Positions 8,813 to 18,430 are shown, numbered from the stretch's first letter. The stretch is DNA of 64,000 bases from Sphingobacteriales bacterium (GCA_027486795.1 JAIXOI010000048.1:1-64000); one strand, 5' to 3'. The notes: generated by a model from the sequence alone, not told the origin. Program-made: numbers and translations.

Positions 8813-10024
8813 TTAACTAAAAGCATTAAACCCAGTAATATCTTGCCCGGTGATGAGCAAGTGAATGTCGTGAGTGCCCTCGTAGGTGATAACTGATTCT
8901 AGGTTCATACTGTGGCGCATAATGCTGTAATCGCCACTGATACCCATCCCGCCGAGTATTTGGCGGGCTTCGCGGGCTATTTTAATGGCCATTTCAACGT
9001 TGTTGCGCTTCGCCATGCTTATCTGCGCAGGCGTGGCTTTGCCTTCGTTTTTCAAAACACCCAAACGCCAAGCCAAAAGCTGTGCTTTGGTTATCTCGGT
9101 AATCATCTCGGCCAATTTCTTCTGCGTTAATTGGAAACCCGCTATAGGGCGACCAAACTGCACACGCTCCTGAGCATAACGCAGTGCGGTGTCGTAGCAA
9201 TCCAAAGCTGCACCTATGGCACCCCATGATATGCCGTAACGCGCCGATGATAGGCAGGAAAGCGGTCCGCGTAAACCTTCAACTTCAGGGAAAATATTTT
9301 CCTTCGGTACTTTCACATTGTCAAACACCAATTCGCCAGTGGCGGATGCCCTAAGTGACCATTTGTTGTGTGTGGTTGGTGTACTAAAACCCTCCATGCC
9401 ACGCTCTACCACCAAACCACGTATTCGGCCTTGTTCATTTTTGGCCCATACTACGGCTATGTCGGCAAATGGGGCATTGCTTATCCACATTTTGGCACCG
9501 TTCAAAATCACATGGTCGCCGGCATCCTTAAAGTGAGTTTCCATGCCGTTAGGGTTGCTACCGTGGTTAGGTTCGGTAAGTCCGAAACAGCCCATTAACT
9601 CACCAGTAGCTAATCTCGGTAACCACTTATGTTTTTGTTCTTCGGTGGCAAACTTGTAAATTGGATACATTACCAACGAACCTTGAACCGAAGCGGTAGA
9701 GCGTATGCCCGAATCGCCACGCTCAATTTCTTGCATAATGATGCCATATGAAATCTCATCCAATCCACCACCACCATACTCGGCAGGAATATGCGGACCA
9801 AAAGCACCGATTTCACCCAAACGCTTAATTAAATGGTTAGGGAAATCTGCACGTTGTGCATAATCATCTATAATAGGGGTAACCTCTTTCTTTACAAAAC
9901 TGCGCACAGTTTCGCGTATCAGCTTATGCTCATCGGTAAGCAAATCATCTACACCATAGTAATCGTGGTGCTGGTATAAATCGTTAAAGGCTCTCTTTTG
10001 GTGTTCCACGGTATCCGTCGCCAT
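8813..10024 (-). CDS. gcdH: Glutaryl-CoA dehydrogenase
   Basis: 403 residues, the usual length of acyl-CoA dehydrogenases. It oxidises and decarboxylates glutaryl-CoA to crotonyl-CoA in lysine/tryptophan breakdown, using FAD. The glutaryl-specific signature RSTASVQGSLVMYPI lies in the N-terminal half. The FAD/substrate region FGLTEPNHGSNP and the C-terminal TYEGTHDIH, with the catalytic base Glu382, are intact, followed by ITGFNAF as in GcdH. A very good promoter precedes it on the minus strand (10046-10074). It appears monocistronic. A closely related acyl-CoA dehydrogenase is the only alternative; the SVQGSLVMYPI block favours GcdH. Confidence 0.92.
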   Translation of the reverse strand: MATDTVEHQKRAFNDLYQHHDYYGVDDLLTDEHKLIRETVRSFVKKEVTPIIDDYAQRADFPNHLIKRLGEIGAFGPHIPAEYGGGGLDEISYGIIMQEIERGDSGIRSTASVQGSLVMYPIYKFATEEQKHKWLPRLATGELMGCFGLTEPNHGSNPNGMETHFKDAGDHVILNGAKMWISNAPFADIAVVWAKNEQGRIRGLVVERGMEGFSTPTTHNKWSLRASATGELVFDNVKVPKENIFPEVEGLRGPLSCLSSARYGISWGAIGAALDCYDTALRYAQERVQFGRPIAGFQLTQKKLAEMITEITKAQLLAWRLGVLKNEGKATPAQISMAKRNNVEMAIKIAREARQILGGMGISGDYSIMRHSMNLESVITYEGTHDIHLLITGQDITGFNAFS

Positions 10025-10045
10025 AACTTCGTTTGTTTAGTAAAA

Positions 10046-10074
10046 CAAAGTTAAGGAATTTTAGTTGCGGGCAA
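10046..10074 (-). promoter_or_regulatory. Promoter of gcdH (TTG-N18-TAACTTTG)
   Basis: On the minus strand the -7 box TAACTTTG is the complement of 10046-10053 and a -33 TTG is the complement of 10072-10074, separated by 18 nt. This fits the Bacteroidota housekeeping promoter. The leader to the ATG at 10024 would be about 15-20 nt. Confidence 0.75.
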
Positions 10075-10136
10075 CGAACTATCACTGCGCTAAGCAAATG
10101 ATTTAGGCTGAAACACCAACCTAATGGGGCGTTGTC

Positions 10137-10238
10137 CTATTTCTTATTCTCATCTTCATTTTGGCTGGGCAACAAATAAATTACCACTGCCAATACTGCT
10201 GCAAATCCAAGAAAAGCTAAAACGAGGCTCTGAATCAT
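10137..10238 (-). CDS. 33-residue single-span membrane peptide
   Basis: A short open frame not paired with any longer gene. It starts MIQSLVLAFLGFAAVLAVVI, a clean transmembrane helix, continues YLLPSQNEDENKK with a charged tail, and ends in TAG. The hydrophobic-then-charged layout is what a real small membrane protein looks like and is unlikely in random intergenic DNA. It sits between the terminator of the giant T9SS gene and gcdH, on the same strand as both. No Shine-Dalgarno or clear -7 box was found. Function unknown. Confidence 0.45.
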   Translation of the reverse strand: MIQSLVLAFLGFAAVLAVVIYLLPSQNEDENKK

Positions 10239-10313
10239 GTGACTTATTATATGGCTCTAAAGTAGTGGATTTAAGGATTACTTCGCTATTTGGGGCAATA
10301 TTAAATCAAAAAA

Positions 10314-10342
10314 AACAGGCGCAACTTATAGCTGCGCCTGTT
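10314..10342 (-). terminator. Intrinsic terminator of the 1823-aa T9SS gene
   Basis: Stem AACAGGCGCA / TGCGCCTGTT, 9-nt loop. On the minus strand the 3' arm continues into a run of eight Ts. It ends the transcript of the gene at 10366-15837. Confidence 0.85.
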
Positions 10343-10365
10343 CATAATATATTGCCTTTCAGTTA

Positions 10366-13300
10366 TTATCTGCTAATTACAACGCGGTGGACGCTGCTGT
10401 AATTATCCGATTGTATTTGCACAAGGTAAGTGCCAACGGCTAGTGTTGCCATATCTAATTGCAATGGGCTATTGCTATTCACTTGGTTGTACTGTTCTTT
10501 CATCAACAACTGACCTTGAACACTGAATACCGATAGGTTTAAGGTTTTGCCCTCAAGCCCTTCAACTCCAAAATTGAGTACGCCTGTAGTTGGGTTAGGG
10601 TAAAGGCCCACCGATACTTGCGCATCTAGTTCATCGATACCTGTGCAAGAGCGCACGCTTACCGTGTAGCTAGTATAGCTTGTGCAGCCTTCGCTATTGG
10701 TAAACTCGTAAGTGAGCACATACTCGCCAAAACCAGCAGTTGAAGGATTGAAGCCTGTGCCTGAAATACCTGAGCCATACAAGGTACCACCTAATGGCGC
10801 TAAGTTCAAAGTAATTTCAACGTCATCTTCAATGCAATACTCAGGGTTAAGGCCGCTAAGCAACAAGTTGGTAGCTGGTTTAATACGGGTGCTTGCTGAA
10901 GTACTGGTTATACAACCATTTACATCGGTATAAGTGTAAGTAACCACATAAGGGCCACCTGTGCCAGCGGTATCTGGCGAAAATACGCCACCAACCACAC
11001 CGTTGCCGCTAAACACACCACCGGCAGGGAAACCAGAAAGCACTACCAACGGTGCATTAACACAATAGGTGCTATCCAAATTATCGATACCGATTGGCAA
11101 TACGTCATTAACGGTTACTGGTGCATCCAAGGTTGCAGCACAACCAGCACCATCAGTATAGTTGTAGCTTATGGTTTGCGCACCGGCACCTGCAGCAGCA
11201 GGATTAAAGAAGGTTCCGCTTACCCCGTTTCCACTAAAAGTTCCACCGGCAGGCAAAGCAACTAGGTTTATAGAGTCGCCATTTACGCAATAAGTGCTGC
11301 GCAAACCAACCCATTGCAATATTGGGTTGTTAACCACTTCGGTAAGCTGAACATTATTATTGCTGCAGCCATTGCTATCTACAAAAGTATACGATAGGAT
11401 GTAAGGGCCACCAACACCAGCAGTGGTTGGATTGAAAGATGTACCTGAAACACCAACACCAGCAAATGTGCCACCTGCAGGTGTTGCAACCAGCTCAACT
11501 GAATCGGACTGAACGCAATATTGTGTAGCAATCGGGTCGAAGGTTACGGTTGGCAAATCATAAACGGTAATGCTCACAGTATCTACGGCATCGCAGCCGC
11601 CTGTTATAGCTACCCGGTAAGCTAAATTGTGAACACCCACTCCAGCAAAGTAGGGCACAAATGTACCATTGCTTATACCAGGGCCCGTAAAGGTACCCCC
11701 TGCTGGCGTTGCCGTAAGCGTTACTGGCAAAGCACTTAGGCAATACGTACTATCGGCTAAAGTAAATTGTGCAGTTGGCGATTGGGATACAAACACATCA
11801 AACGTCGCAGTATCGGCGCAACCAAAAGCATTACTTACCGCATAGCTTAGTGTGTTTAAAGCATTGGCTGTTGCTTGAGAAGGATCTAAAGTTGAGCCAG
11901 AAACACCATTACCAAAAAACACTCCACCCGATGGATTGCCAATTAGGTTAATCACTTCATCGCCAGAACAAATGGTGTCATTTAATCCGCTAAGGCTAGC
12001 ATTTACCCCAGGACGAACGTTAACCGTTACCGATGCCGAAGAGGTGCAAGCCCCATCGCTACCTGTTACGGTATACACAGTAGTATCAGCAGGGGCTACC
12101 GTAATAGCTGCCGTGGTGGGGCCATGGCTCCAAACATAACTGCTGGTGCCAGATGCCGTGATAGTTACGCTATCGCCAGAACAGATGGTTGTATCGGTAA
12201 TATCAAGCGATACACCGCTAACCGTTACTTGTTGAATTGTAGTGAATGCACAAGATGAAGGTATGAAGCGAACCGACGCACCAATTGAAGTCCAGTCGGT
12301 ATTGTTGCGGCCCGGTACTGCAAAGGCCTGAGTACCTGAGGCGTTTTCGATACCTTGGGTAGCCGAAGGGCTTCCGTCATCGGCAATACAATTAATGCAA
12401 TGTATCTCAATTTCGTTAGTGGTTTCTTGCAGTACAATCTGCGCTTGAACTGCACTTGGGCTAAAGAAGTGAAAGGCATCGAAATTAATAACCATAGCAC
12501 GGTTGGGCGCTGTACCCGTTACAAAATATTCAAAACCGGATAGTTCCAAATCATCCCACATGATAGCAACCACCGCATTAGGGACATTGCTATTTGGTAG
12601 AGTTTGGTTCGAAAATGCGGAACCTGTGCTTGAAACATCAAAGGTTAAGAAACCATTGGTGCTTACTTTCAATTGGGTATAATCTTGCCCAAAGAAATTG
12701 AAGTTGAAGCCAATAGGTATGGCGTTTGACAATTCGTCGTCATTGTCGACATAATTGTAGGTAACGGCACCTGCGCCAGTAGGTAGTATATTGTAGGTAA
12801 AGTTGGTGTCAACCGCATAGCCTAGCAATGAGTCGTAAACGTAGGCTATATCATGCACTCCTGCACCTGCAGCCGACGGGTCAAAATCATTGCCTGTAAT
12901 ACCCGGGCCACTATAAGTACCACCTAAAGGGCTGCCAGTTAGGGTAATAGGGGTATTGCTAGATGCGCAATAAGTGCTGCCCAAACCGCTAAACGATGGT
13001 GTAAAGTTAACCACGTTGTAAGTAATAGCCGTGCTGTTAGCACAACCTGCGGAGCTGGTGTAGTTGTATGTTACCGTATGGCTGCCAACCCCTGCTGTAG
13101 TAGCAGAAAATACGCCACCACTTACACCAGGGCCGCTAAAGGTGCCGCCCGCAGGAGTAGCCGCAAGGGTAAAAGCTGGCTCATCAGAGCAAACAAAGGT
13201 ATTTGAAGTAGTAATTAAAACTGCCGGTATTGGGTTTACGGTAACCACAATGGTATCTCTGCCTGCGCAACCTAGGCCAGCATCAAAATACTCGTAAACT

Positions 13301-15837
13301 ACATTGTGAGTCCCTGCGCCTGCATCGGATGGGTTAAAGTTGCTACCGGTTACTCCTGGGCCACTAAAGGTGCCACCCGCTGGGGTGCCTGTTAGCGCAT
13401 AATCAATGTTTACATTGGCACAATAGCTGGAGGCTATACCCGTAAGCGTAACTGTAGGCGACGTGTTAACGGTAACCCTAACCGTATCGGTTTTGGTACA
13501 ACCGTTTAAGTTTGCTGTAAGCACATAGTTGGTAGTGGTTAATGGCTGTGCGGTTGTTACTGGCGAGTTGGGATCTGCAAGTCCGGTAGTTGGGGACCAA
13601 GAATAAATGCCAGCCGGCACGCCACCAATGGCAAAGTTGTCGATAGCTGCCCAATACTCCCATCCGCCTAAGTCATCGTAAACAAAACGAAGGCGCATAT
13701 TAGCGTTTGCGTATGGCGCAAGGTCAAACGTTACGTTCTGGAAATTGGTCAATGACGTTCCGTTGATGGTTGAGGTATACACGGCCAAGTTTTGATAAGC
13801 CGTTCCATCCCAAACCTGGATGCTGAATTGGCTGCCCAAATATTCGCGGAAATGAACATCCAAATTTACCAGCAAAACACCGTAAGTAGTGGCATCAAAG
13901 CTAGGCGACAACAATTCTACTCGGTTAACTTGGCCATTTCCGGCATCATCATCATTAAAACTGGCTAGGCAAGAACCATTGAAACCATTACCTCCGCCGT
14001 AACTAGGCACGCCAAACAACCAGTTGGCCGAGCCAGAAAGCGCATTTGCGGTCCAGCCAGAAGGTAAGCCACATCCGTTAAAGTTTTGGGCTTGCACAAG
14101 CACCAAATTCACACTGTCAGCATCACCAATATTGGCAACATCGCCAGCACAAATTACCACATCGGCACCAGCACCCACAGGAGGCACCGAGGTAAAGCTA
14201 ACCACTGCATCTTCATTTCCATTGCAACCGCCACTGGTTACGGTAACACTATACGTTCCGGCAGCCGAAACGGTAATGGTTTGTTGTGTTGAGTTATTGC
14301 TCCAAAGGTAAGTAGCACCGGGGTAACCAGCATTTAGGGTTACACTGCCACCAGGGCAAATGGTGGTATCGTTTAAGGTAACCACCAAGTTACTTAATAT
14401 AGTAGCCGTTGCATTATCCGTATTAGCACAGCCAAACGCATCGGTAACGGTTACCGTGTAGCTGCCCGTAGTAGTAACGGTAGTAGTTTGTGTGGCGTCG
14501 GTATTGCTCCACAAGTACGACGCAAAGCCTGCACCTGCATTTAAGGTTGCTGAGCCAGTGCCACAAGCTGATACATCGGGCACGTTTACCACCGGCAATG
14601 CCCTCACTATAACCTGCGCCGAATCAACACCTCTGCAGCCGTTGCCATCGGTTACGGTTACCACTGCAGTGTATGTGCCAGCGGCAGGTATTACAGCAGT
14701 AATAGTTGCTGTGGTTTGGGTCGTATTCCATACATAACTTACACCACCAGTGGCAGTAAGCGAAGCCGGTTGGCCTAAGCAAACGGTATCGTTCACTCCG
14801 GCATCGGCGGTTGGCCTAGGGTTTACAAACACCACCACGTTATCGGTAGCAGTGCACGACCCAGAAGTGGCCGTAACGGTATAGGTTGTAGTGGCAAGAG
14901 GGCTTACGGTTACATTGGCACCTGAGCCGGCTCCGTTGCTCCAAGCATAGGTGGTGCCTCCCGTAGCTCTTAAGCTTGCCGAACCTCCAGCGCAAATAGT
15001 AGTATCGTTTCCCGCATTGGCCGTTGGGGCAGAAACCACGGTAACGTTTTTGGTTTCCGTGTCGGAAAGTATGCCGTCACCCACCGTAAGGGTTATGGTC
15101 TTGGTACCAGTAGTGCTGTATGTTACACTATGTGGGCCAACCGAGCCTGCCGTTGCTGGTGACGCACCTGCGCCAAAGTTCCAGTTATAGGTAGTTATAG
15201 TGCCCGTGCTACTATTGGTATAGGTTATGGCATCGCCAACGCAAACGGTGGTATTGTTGATAGTAAAATCGGCACTTAAGCTGGCAGGTTGGCCTAGGCC
15301 TACAAAACGCAAGGTATCCAAGTACGTTTGGTCGCCTGTTACCGCGCCATCGTTATTGGCTCCCAAACCCGAAATATAAAAAGTAACCGGGCCAACATAG
15401 CGCGTTGGTTTCCACTTAAATGCCCAAGCATTGGTAGAGTTGGCATTGTTGTGGCCAACATACTGCCTGCTATTGCTGGCTGTGTTTAACGAAGTGGTAG
15501 TTGTGCTGTTGAGTATAAAGTTACCCGCAGGGAATCCATTACCATCGACAGCGGTTACTTCGAAACCATAGGCAGGCGTGCCGGCGCTGTTGTTTACAAA
15601 CATGTTGTAAGTAACGGCGGTATCATAAGTTGCTGGGCGGCTAAGTATGTCAATCCTGAAAATATTTCGGTTGGTAACCGGCGTGCTTACATGGCAGCCC
15701 GATGCCGAGCAGTTGAGCTCGCCTGGGGCATTGGTATAGCCTGTAGGTGGTTGTGTGGCATTGTTGAAAGCTTGCGGTGCAATCAGCAATATCAAAGACA
15801 ACAAAAAGGCTACGGTAAGTATACTTCCTTTACGCAT
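10366..15837 (-). CDS. Giant T9SS-exported repeat protein with N-terminal Reeler-like domain
   Basis: 1823 residues. Signal peptide MRKGSILTVAFLLSLILLIA. Residues ~26-185 look like the Reeler-type choice-of-anchor V domain, opening with TGYTNAPGELNCSASGCH; the C-x4-CH could in principle bind a metal or haem. A PKD domain follows (~190-270, YNWNFGAG ... ITLTV), then Ig-like/PKD-like repeats each beginning with a DTTICPGGS-type strand. There is a MAM-like segment (~580-740) and a nidogen-like beta segment (~1026-1195). Nine copies of a ~75-residue unit carry the core PAGGTFSGPGVSG. The end is a type IX sorting domain (VGLYPNPTTGVLNF ... VVISR). It is probably a surface adhesin or gliding/biofilm-type protein. 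The repeats are recombination-prone and their number may vary between strains. Confidence 0.9.
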   Translation of the reverse strand: MRKGSILTVAFLLSLILLIAPQAFNNATQPPTGYTNAPGELNCSASGCHVSTPVTNRNIFRIDILSRPATYDTAVTYNMFVNNSAGTPAYGFEVTAVDGNGFPAGNFILNSTTTTSLNTASNSRQYVGHNNANSTNAWAFKWKPTRYVGPVTFYISGLGANNDGAVTGDQTYLDTLRFVGLGQPASLSADFTINNTTVCVGDAITYTNSSTGTITTYNWNFGAGASPATAGSVGPHSVTYSTTGTKTITLTVGDGILSDTETKNVTVVSAPTANAGNDTTICAGGSASLRATGGTTYAWSNGAGSGANVTVSPLATTTYTVTATSGSCTATDNVVVFVNPRPTADAGVNDTVCLGQPASLTATGGVSYVWNTTQTTATITAVIPAAGTYTAVVTVTDGNGCRGVDSAQVIVRALPVVNVPDVSACGTGSATLNAGAGFASYLWSNTDATQTTTVTTTGSYTVTVTDAFGCANTDNATATILSNLVVTLNDTTICPGGSVTLNAGYPGATYLWSNNSTQQTITVSAAGTYSVTVTSGGCNGNEDAVVSFTSVPPVGAGADVVICAGDVANIGDADSVNLVLVQAQNFNGCGLPSGWTANALSGSANWLFGVPSYGGGNGFNGSCLASFNDDDAGNGQVNRVELLSPSFDATTYGVLLVNLDVHFREYLGSQFSIQVWDGTAYQNLAVYTSTINGTSLTNFQNVTFDLAPYANANMRLRFVYDDLGGWEYWAAIDNFAIGGVPAGIYSWSPTTGLADPNSPVTTAQPLTTTNYVLTANLNGCTKTDTVRVTVNTSPTVTLTGIASSYCANVNIDYALTGTPAGGTFSGPGVTGSNFNPSDAGAGTHNVVYEYFDAGLGCAGRDTIVVTVNPIPAVLITTSNTFVCSDEPAFTLAATPAGGTFSGPGVSGGVFSATTAGVGSHTVTYNYTSSAGCANSTAITYNVVNFTPSFSGLGSTYCASSNTPITLTGSPLGGTYSGPGITGNDFDPSAAGAGVHDIAYVYDSLLGYAVDTNFTYNILPTGAGAVTYNYVDNDDELSNAIPIGFNFNFFGQDYTQLKVSTNGFLTFDVSSTGSAFSNQTLPNSNVPNAVVAIMWDDLELSGFEYFVTGTAPNRAMVINFDAFHFFSPSAVQAQIVLQETTNEIEIHCINCIADDGSPSATQGIENASGTQAFAVPGRNNTDWTSIGASVRFIPSSCAFTTIQQVTVSGVSLDITDTTICSGDSVTITASGTSSYVWSHGPTTAAITVAPADTTVYTVTGSDGACTSSASVTVNVRPGVNASLSGLNDTICSGDEVINLIGNPSGGVFFGNGVSGSTLDPSQATANALNTLSYAVSNAFGCADTATFDVFVSQSPTAQFTLADSTYCLSALPVTLTATPAGGTFTGPGISNGTFVPYFAGVGVHNLAYRVAITGGCDAVDTVSITVYDLPTVTFDPIATQYCVQSDSVELVATPAGGTFAGVGVSGTSFNPTTAGVGGPYILSYTFVDSNGCSNNNVQLTEVVNNPILQWVGLRSTYCVNGDSINLVALPAGGTFSGNGVSGTFFNPAAAGAGAQTISYNYTDGAGCAATLDAPVTVNDVLPIGIDNLDSTYCVNAPLVVLSGFPAGGVFSGNGVVGGVFSPDTAGTGGPYVVTYTYTDVNGCITSTSASTRIKPATNLLLSGLNPEYCIEDDVEITLNLAPLGGTLYGSGISGTGFNPSTAGFGEYVLTYEFTNSEGCTSYTSYTVSVRSCTGIDELDAQVSVGLYPNPTTGVLNFGVEGLEGKTLNLSVFSVQGQLLMKEQYNQVNSNSPLQLDMATLAVGTYLVQIQSDNYSSVHRVVISR

Positions 15838-15934
15838 AGTGGTGGTTGTGTGTTAGGTATGTAATATATAGTGGTAAAAATAACCTATTGTATTGAAAAA
15901 TGATTGATTTGCTCCTATTTTACTGTTTTGGCAA

Positions 15935-17563
15935 CTACTCTTCGGCCAAAAACGGATAGCGATAATCGTGCGGTGGGCTCAAAGTTTCCTTGATAGTGCG
16001 CGCCGATACCCAACGATACAGGTTCAATATTGAACCGGCTTTATCGTTGGTACCCGAACCGCGGGCTCCGCCAAATGGCTGCTGACCAACTACGGCACCC
16101 GTGGGTTTATCGTTGATGTAATAATTGCCAGCAGCATGTTTCAGCTTGCGGTTGGCTACTTCCAATGCGTATCTATCTTGAGAAAACACTGCACCTGTAA
16201 GCGCATACGGCGATGTGGTATTTACCAAATCCAAGGTTTCTTCCCACTTATCATCTTCGTAAACATATAGGGTAAGTACCGGGCCGAAAAGCTCTTCGCA
16301 CATGGTGGTGTACTTAGGGTCGTTGGCAACAATTACGGTTGGCTCAATGTAGTAACCCTTCGTTTTATCATATCCGCCACCTACTATTATCTCTTGCCCA
16401 TCGGCTTTGGCGTTATCAATATACTTGGCTAGTTTATCAAAAGCAATTTCATCGATAACGGCATTGATGAAATTATCGAACCGCTCCACGGTGCCTATCT
16501 TAAAGCTCTTTACATCGGCCACCAGCTTCTCTTTCACGGTAGGCCAAATGCTTTTGGGTATGTATGCTCTTGATGCCGCTGAGCATTTCTGCCCTTGGTA
16601 TTCAAAAGCGCCCCTTGCCAAAGCTACCGCCACTGCAATAGGGTCGGCACTTGGGTGGGCTATTACAAAATCTTTGCCGCCTGTCTCGCCCACAATACGC
16701 GGATAGCTCTTGTACTTACCCATATTCCCGCCAATGGTCTTCCACATAAAGTTGAAGGTGCGCGTAGAACCGGTAAAGTGGATGCCCGCAAAATCGGGAT
16801 GAGCGAAAACCACATTGCCGGCCACAGGGCCATCGGTATATATCAAATTGATTACCCCATCAGGCAAGCCCGCTTCTTTCAATACTTTCATGGTAAACCA
16901 TGCGGAGTATATCTGGGTATTCGATGGTTTCCAAACTACGGTGTTGCCCATTAAAGCAGGGGCAGTGGGCAAGTTGGCTCCTATAGAGGTAAAGTTGAAA
17001 GGCGTAACAGCAAACACAAACCCTTCCAATGGGCGGAACTCCAATCGGTTCCATTGCCCTGGTGGCGAGTATGGTTGCTCGCTATACATTTGCGTGGCAT
17101 ATTCTACGTTAAATCGATAGAAATCTACTAACTCGCAAACGGCATCTATTTCTGCTTGGTATACGTTTTTCGATTGGCCTAGCATGGTAGCCGCATTCGT
17201 AACGGCCCTATACTTGCCCGCCAACAAATCGGCAGCCTTTAAAAATATGGCGGCGCGTTGCTCCCATGGGGTGTTTTCCCATTGGTCTTTGGCCGCTAGG
17301 GCTGCATTTATGGCATCGCGCACATGCTGTTCATCGCCATGATGGAAATGCCCAAGCGTATGCGAAATTTCGTGTGGCGGGTGTATGGCAACTTTATTGT
17401 CGGTGCGCACTTCTTTGCCGCCAATAACCATTGGTATATCAACTTCTTGGCCTTTCAATTCCTGCAAAGCCGCTTTCAATTCAGCACGCTCTGGTGACCC
17501 CGGGGCATAGCTTTTTACGGGTTCATTCACCGCCTTCGGCACACGAAAAATAGCATTAGCCAT
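15935..17563 (-). CDS. pruA: L-glutamate gamma-semialdehyde (P5C) dehydrogenase
   Basis: 542 residues, typical of the long single-function P5C dehydrogenase. It oxidises glutamate semialdehyde to glutamate with NAD+, the second step of proline degradation. Aldehyde dehydrogenase motifs are in place: VTPFNFTSIGANLPTAPALM in the Rossmann region, HFTGSTRTF, general base Glu293 in VGETGGKD, and nucleophile Cys327 in YQGQKCSAASR. The C-terminal QPFGGARGSGTNDKAG is characteristic of PruA. No proline dehydrogenase gene is next to it, so the pathway is split in this genome. Start ATG at 17563; no clear -7 box seen upstream. Confidence 0.95.
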   Translation of the reverse strand: MANAIFRVPKAVNEPVKSYAPGSPERAELKAALQELKGQEVDIPMVIGGKEVRTDNKVAIHPPHEISHTLGHFHHGDEQHVRDAINAALAAKDQWENTPWEQRAAIFLKAADLLAGKYRAVTNAATMLGQSKNVYQAEIDAVCELVDFYRFNVEYATQMYSEQPYSPPGQWNRLEFRPLEGFVFAVTPFNFTSIGANLPTAPALMGNTVVWKPSNTQIYSAWFTMKVLKEAGLPDGVINLIYTDGPVAGNVVFAHPDFAGIHFTGSTRTFNFMWKTIGGNMGKYKSYPRIVGETGGKDFVIAHPSADPIAVAVALARGAFEYQGQKCSAASRAYIPKSIWPTVKEKLVADVKSFKIGTVERFDNFINAVIDEIAFDKLAKYIDNAKADGQEIIVGGGYDKTKGYYIEPTVIVANDPKYTTMCEELFGPVLTLYVYEDDKWEETLDLVNTTSPYALTGAVFSQDRYALEVANRKLKHAAGNYYINDKPTGAVVGQQPFGGARGSGTNDKAGSILNLYRWVSARTIKETLSPPHDYRYPFLAEE

Positions 17564-17635
17564 GGTGTAATATTTGGTTAAACAATAGCGCCGCTAAGAT
17601 AGGAAATTTTGGCCTACGGCCTGAGGGTGGGTAAA

Positions 17636-17689
17636 GCTCGGATTACAAATCCTATGCTCGGTGCATTCGGATTGCAAATCCGAATGGGC
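17636..17689 (+). repeat. RAYT-associated palindrome pair L1 (direct)
   Basis: Two palindromes: GGATT-ACA-AATCC (17640-17652) and CATTCGGATT-GCA-AATCCGAATG (17664-17686). Nearly the same sequence, in the same orientation, recurs at 18378-18430 and 19167-19210. These are REP-like hairpins of the transposase located 130 bases downstream. Confidence 0.85.
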
Positions 17690-17737
17690 GCTGTGGGCAA
17701 AAAAATAAATCCCGAAGGGATAAAAGTAACGTATGCC

Positions 17738-17786
17738 AATTCGGATTTGCAATCCGAATTCCAGAGCCGCGGATTTGCAATCCGCC
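17738..17786 (-). repeat. RAYT-associated palindrome pair L2 (inverted)
   Basis: AATTCGGATT-TGC-AATCCGAATT (17738-17760) is the reverse-orientation form of the L1 hairpin, and GCGGATT-TGC-AATCCGC lies at 17769-17785. The stretch from 17762 to 17784 is identical to 19264-19286 apart from its flanks. Confidence 0.85.
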
Positions 17787-17818
17787 ACATAACACATATT
17801 TTTATTGCAAAAAATTTC

Positions 17819-18364
17819 ATGGGCCAGAAAAAGCACATTATACCCAACAAAGCCTATTACCTCACACTTACCGTAACCGATTGGGTAGATGTGTTTTCAA
17901 GACCCATTTACCGTCATATCCTCATCGACTCTATAAAACATTGCATCAACGAAAAAGGATTGATATTGCACGCTTGGTGCCTAATGAGCAACCACTTGCA
18001 TTTGTTGGCGAATGGAGAAGAGGATGTTTGGATTTCAGCAGTCTTACGCGACATGAAGAAGTTTACCTCCAAACAGATAACCAAGGCTATTACTGAAGTA
18101 CCTGAAAGCAGGCGCGATTGGATGTTGGATAGGTTTGCATTTGCTGGAAAGCACGACCCTAAAATAAAAAACTACAAGTTTTGGCGCGACGGCAACGAAC
18201 CCAAGGAGGTCTTTAGCCATCCTTTCATGATGCAGAAACTAAACTACATCCATCAAAACCCTGTACGAGCAGAATACGTTGCTGAACCCCACCATTACCT
18301 ATACAGCTCTGCAATTGATTATGCTGGCGGCAAAGGTTTGTTGCCTGTTGTGTTGGTTATGTGA
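17819..18364 (+). CDS. REP-associated tyrosine transposase (RAYT), IS200-like Y1 family
   Basis: 181 residues from the ATG at 17819. The longer frame from 17609 reads through the palindromic repeats and is rejected. The HUH motif is seen as MSNHLHLL (residues ~56-63), preceded by the family's conserved ILHAWCLMSN. Further family blocks are RDMKKFTSKQI and, near the end, KLNYIHQNPVRAEYV and YLYSSAIDYAGGKG. The enzyme nicks and joins single-stranded DNA at REP palindromes, and such palindromes flank it on both sides. The gene looks intact and may still be active. It lies between pruA and a likely cargo gene. I did not assign the catalytic tyrosine with certainty. Confidence 0.9.
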   Translation: MGQKKHIIPNKAYYLTLTVTDWVDVFSRPIYRHILIDSIKHCINEKGLILHAWCLMSNHLHLLANGEEDVWISAVLRDMKKFTSKQITKAITEVPESRRDWMLDRFAFAGKHDPKIKNYKFWRDGNEPKEVFSHPFMMQKLNYIHQNPVRAEYVAEPHHYLYSSAIDYAGGKGLLPVVLVM

Positions 18365-18377
18365 TACTTTTGTTACG

Positions 18378-18430
18378 CACGGATTACAAATCCTGCGCTC
18401 GGGGCATTCGGATTGCAAATCCGAATGGGC
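18378..18430 (+). repeat. RAYT-associated palindrome pair R1 (direct)
   Basis: GGATT-ACA-AATCC at 18381-18393 and CATTCGGATT-GCA-AATCCGAATG at 18405-18427, in the same orientation as L1. It starts 14 bases after the transposase stop codon. Confidence 0.85.

Noticed and set aside
10124-10402. 92-codon plus-strand frame
   Set aside because: Crosses the terminator of the giant T9SS gene and runs antisense to its end; the minus-strand 33-residue peptide is the more protein-like reading of this gap.
17609-17818. N-terminal extension of the RAYT frame
   Set aside because: It translates the palindromic repeats (ITNPMLGAFGLQIRM); the homologous part begins at MGQKKHIIPNKAYYL, at 17819.
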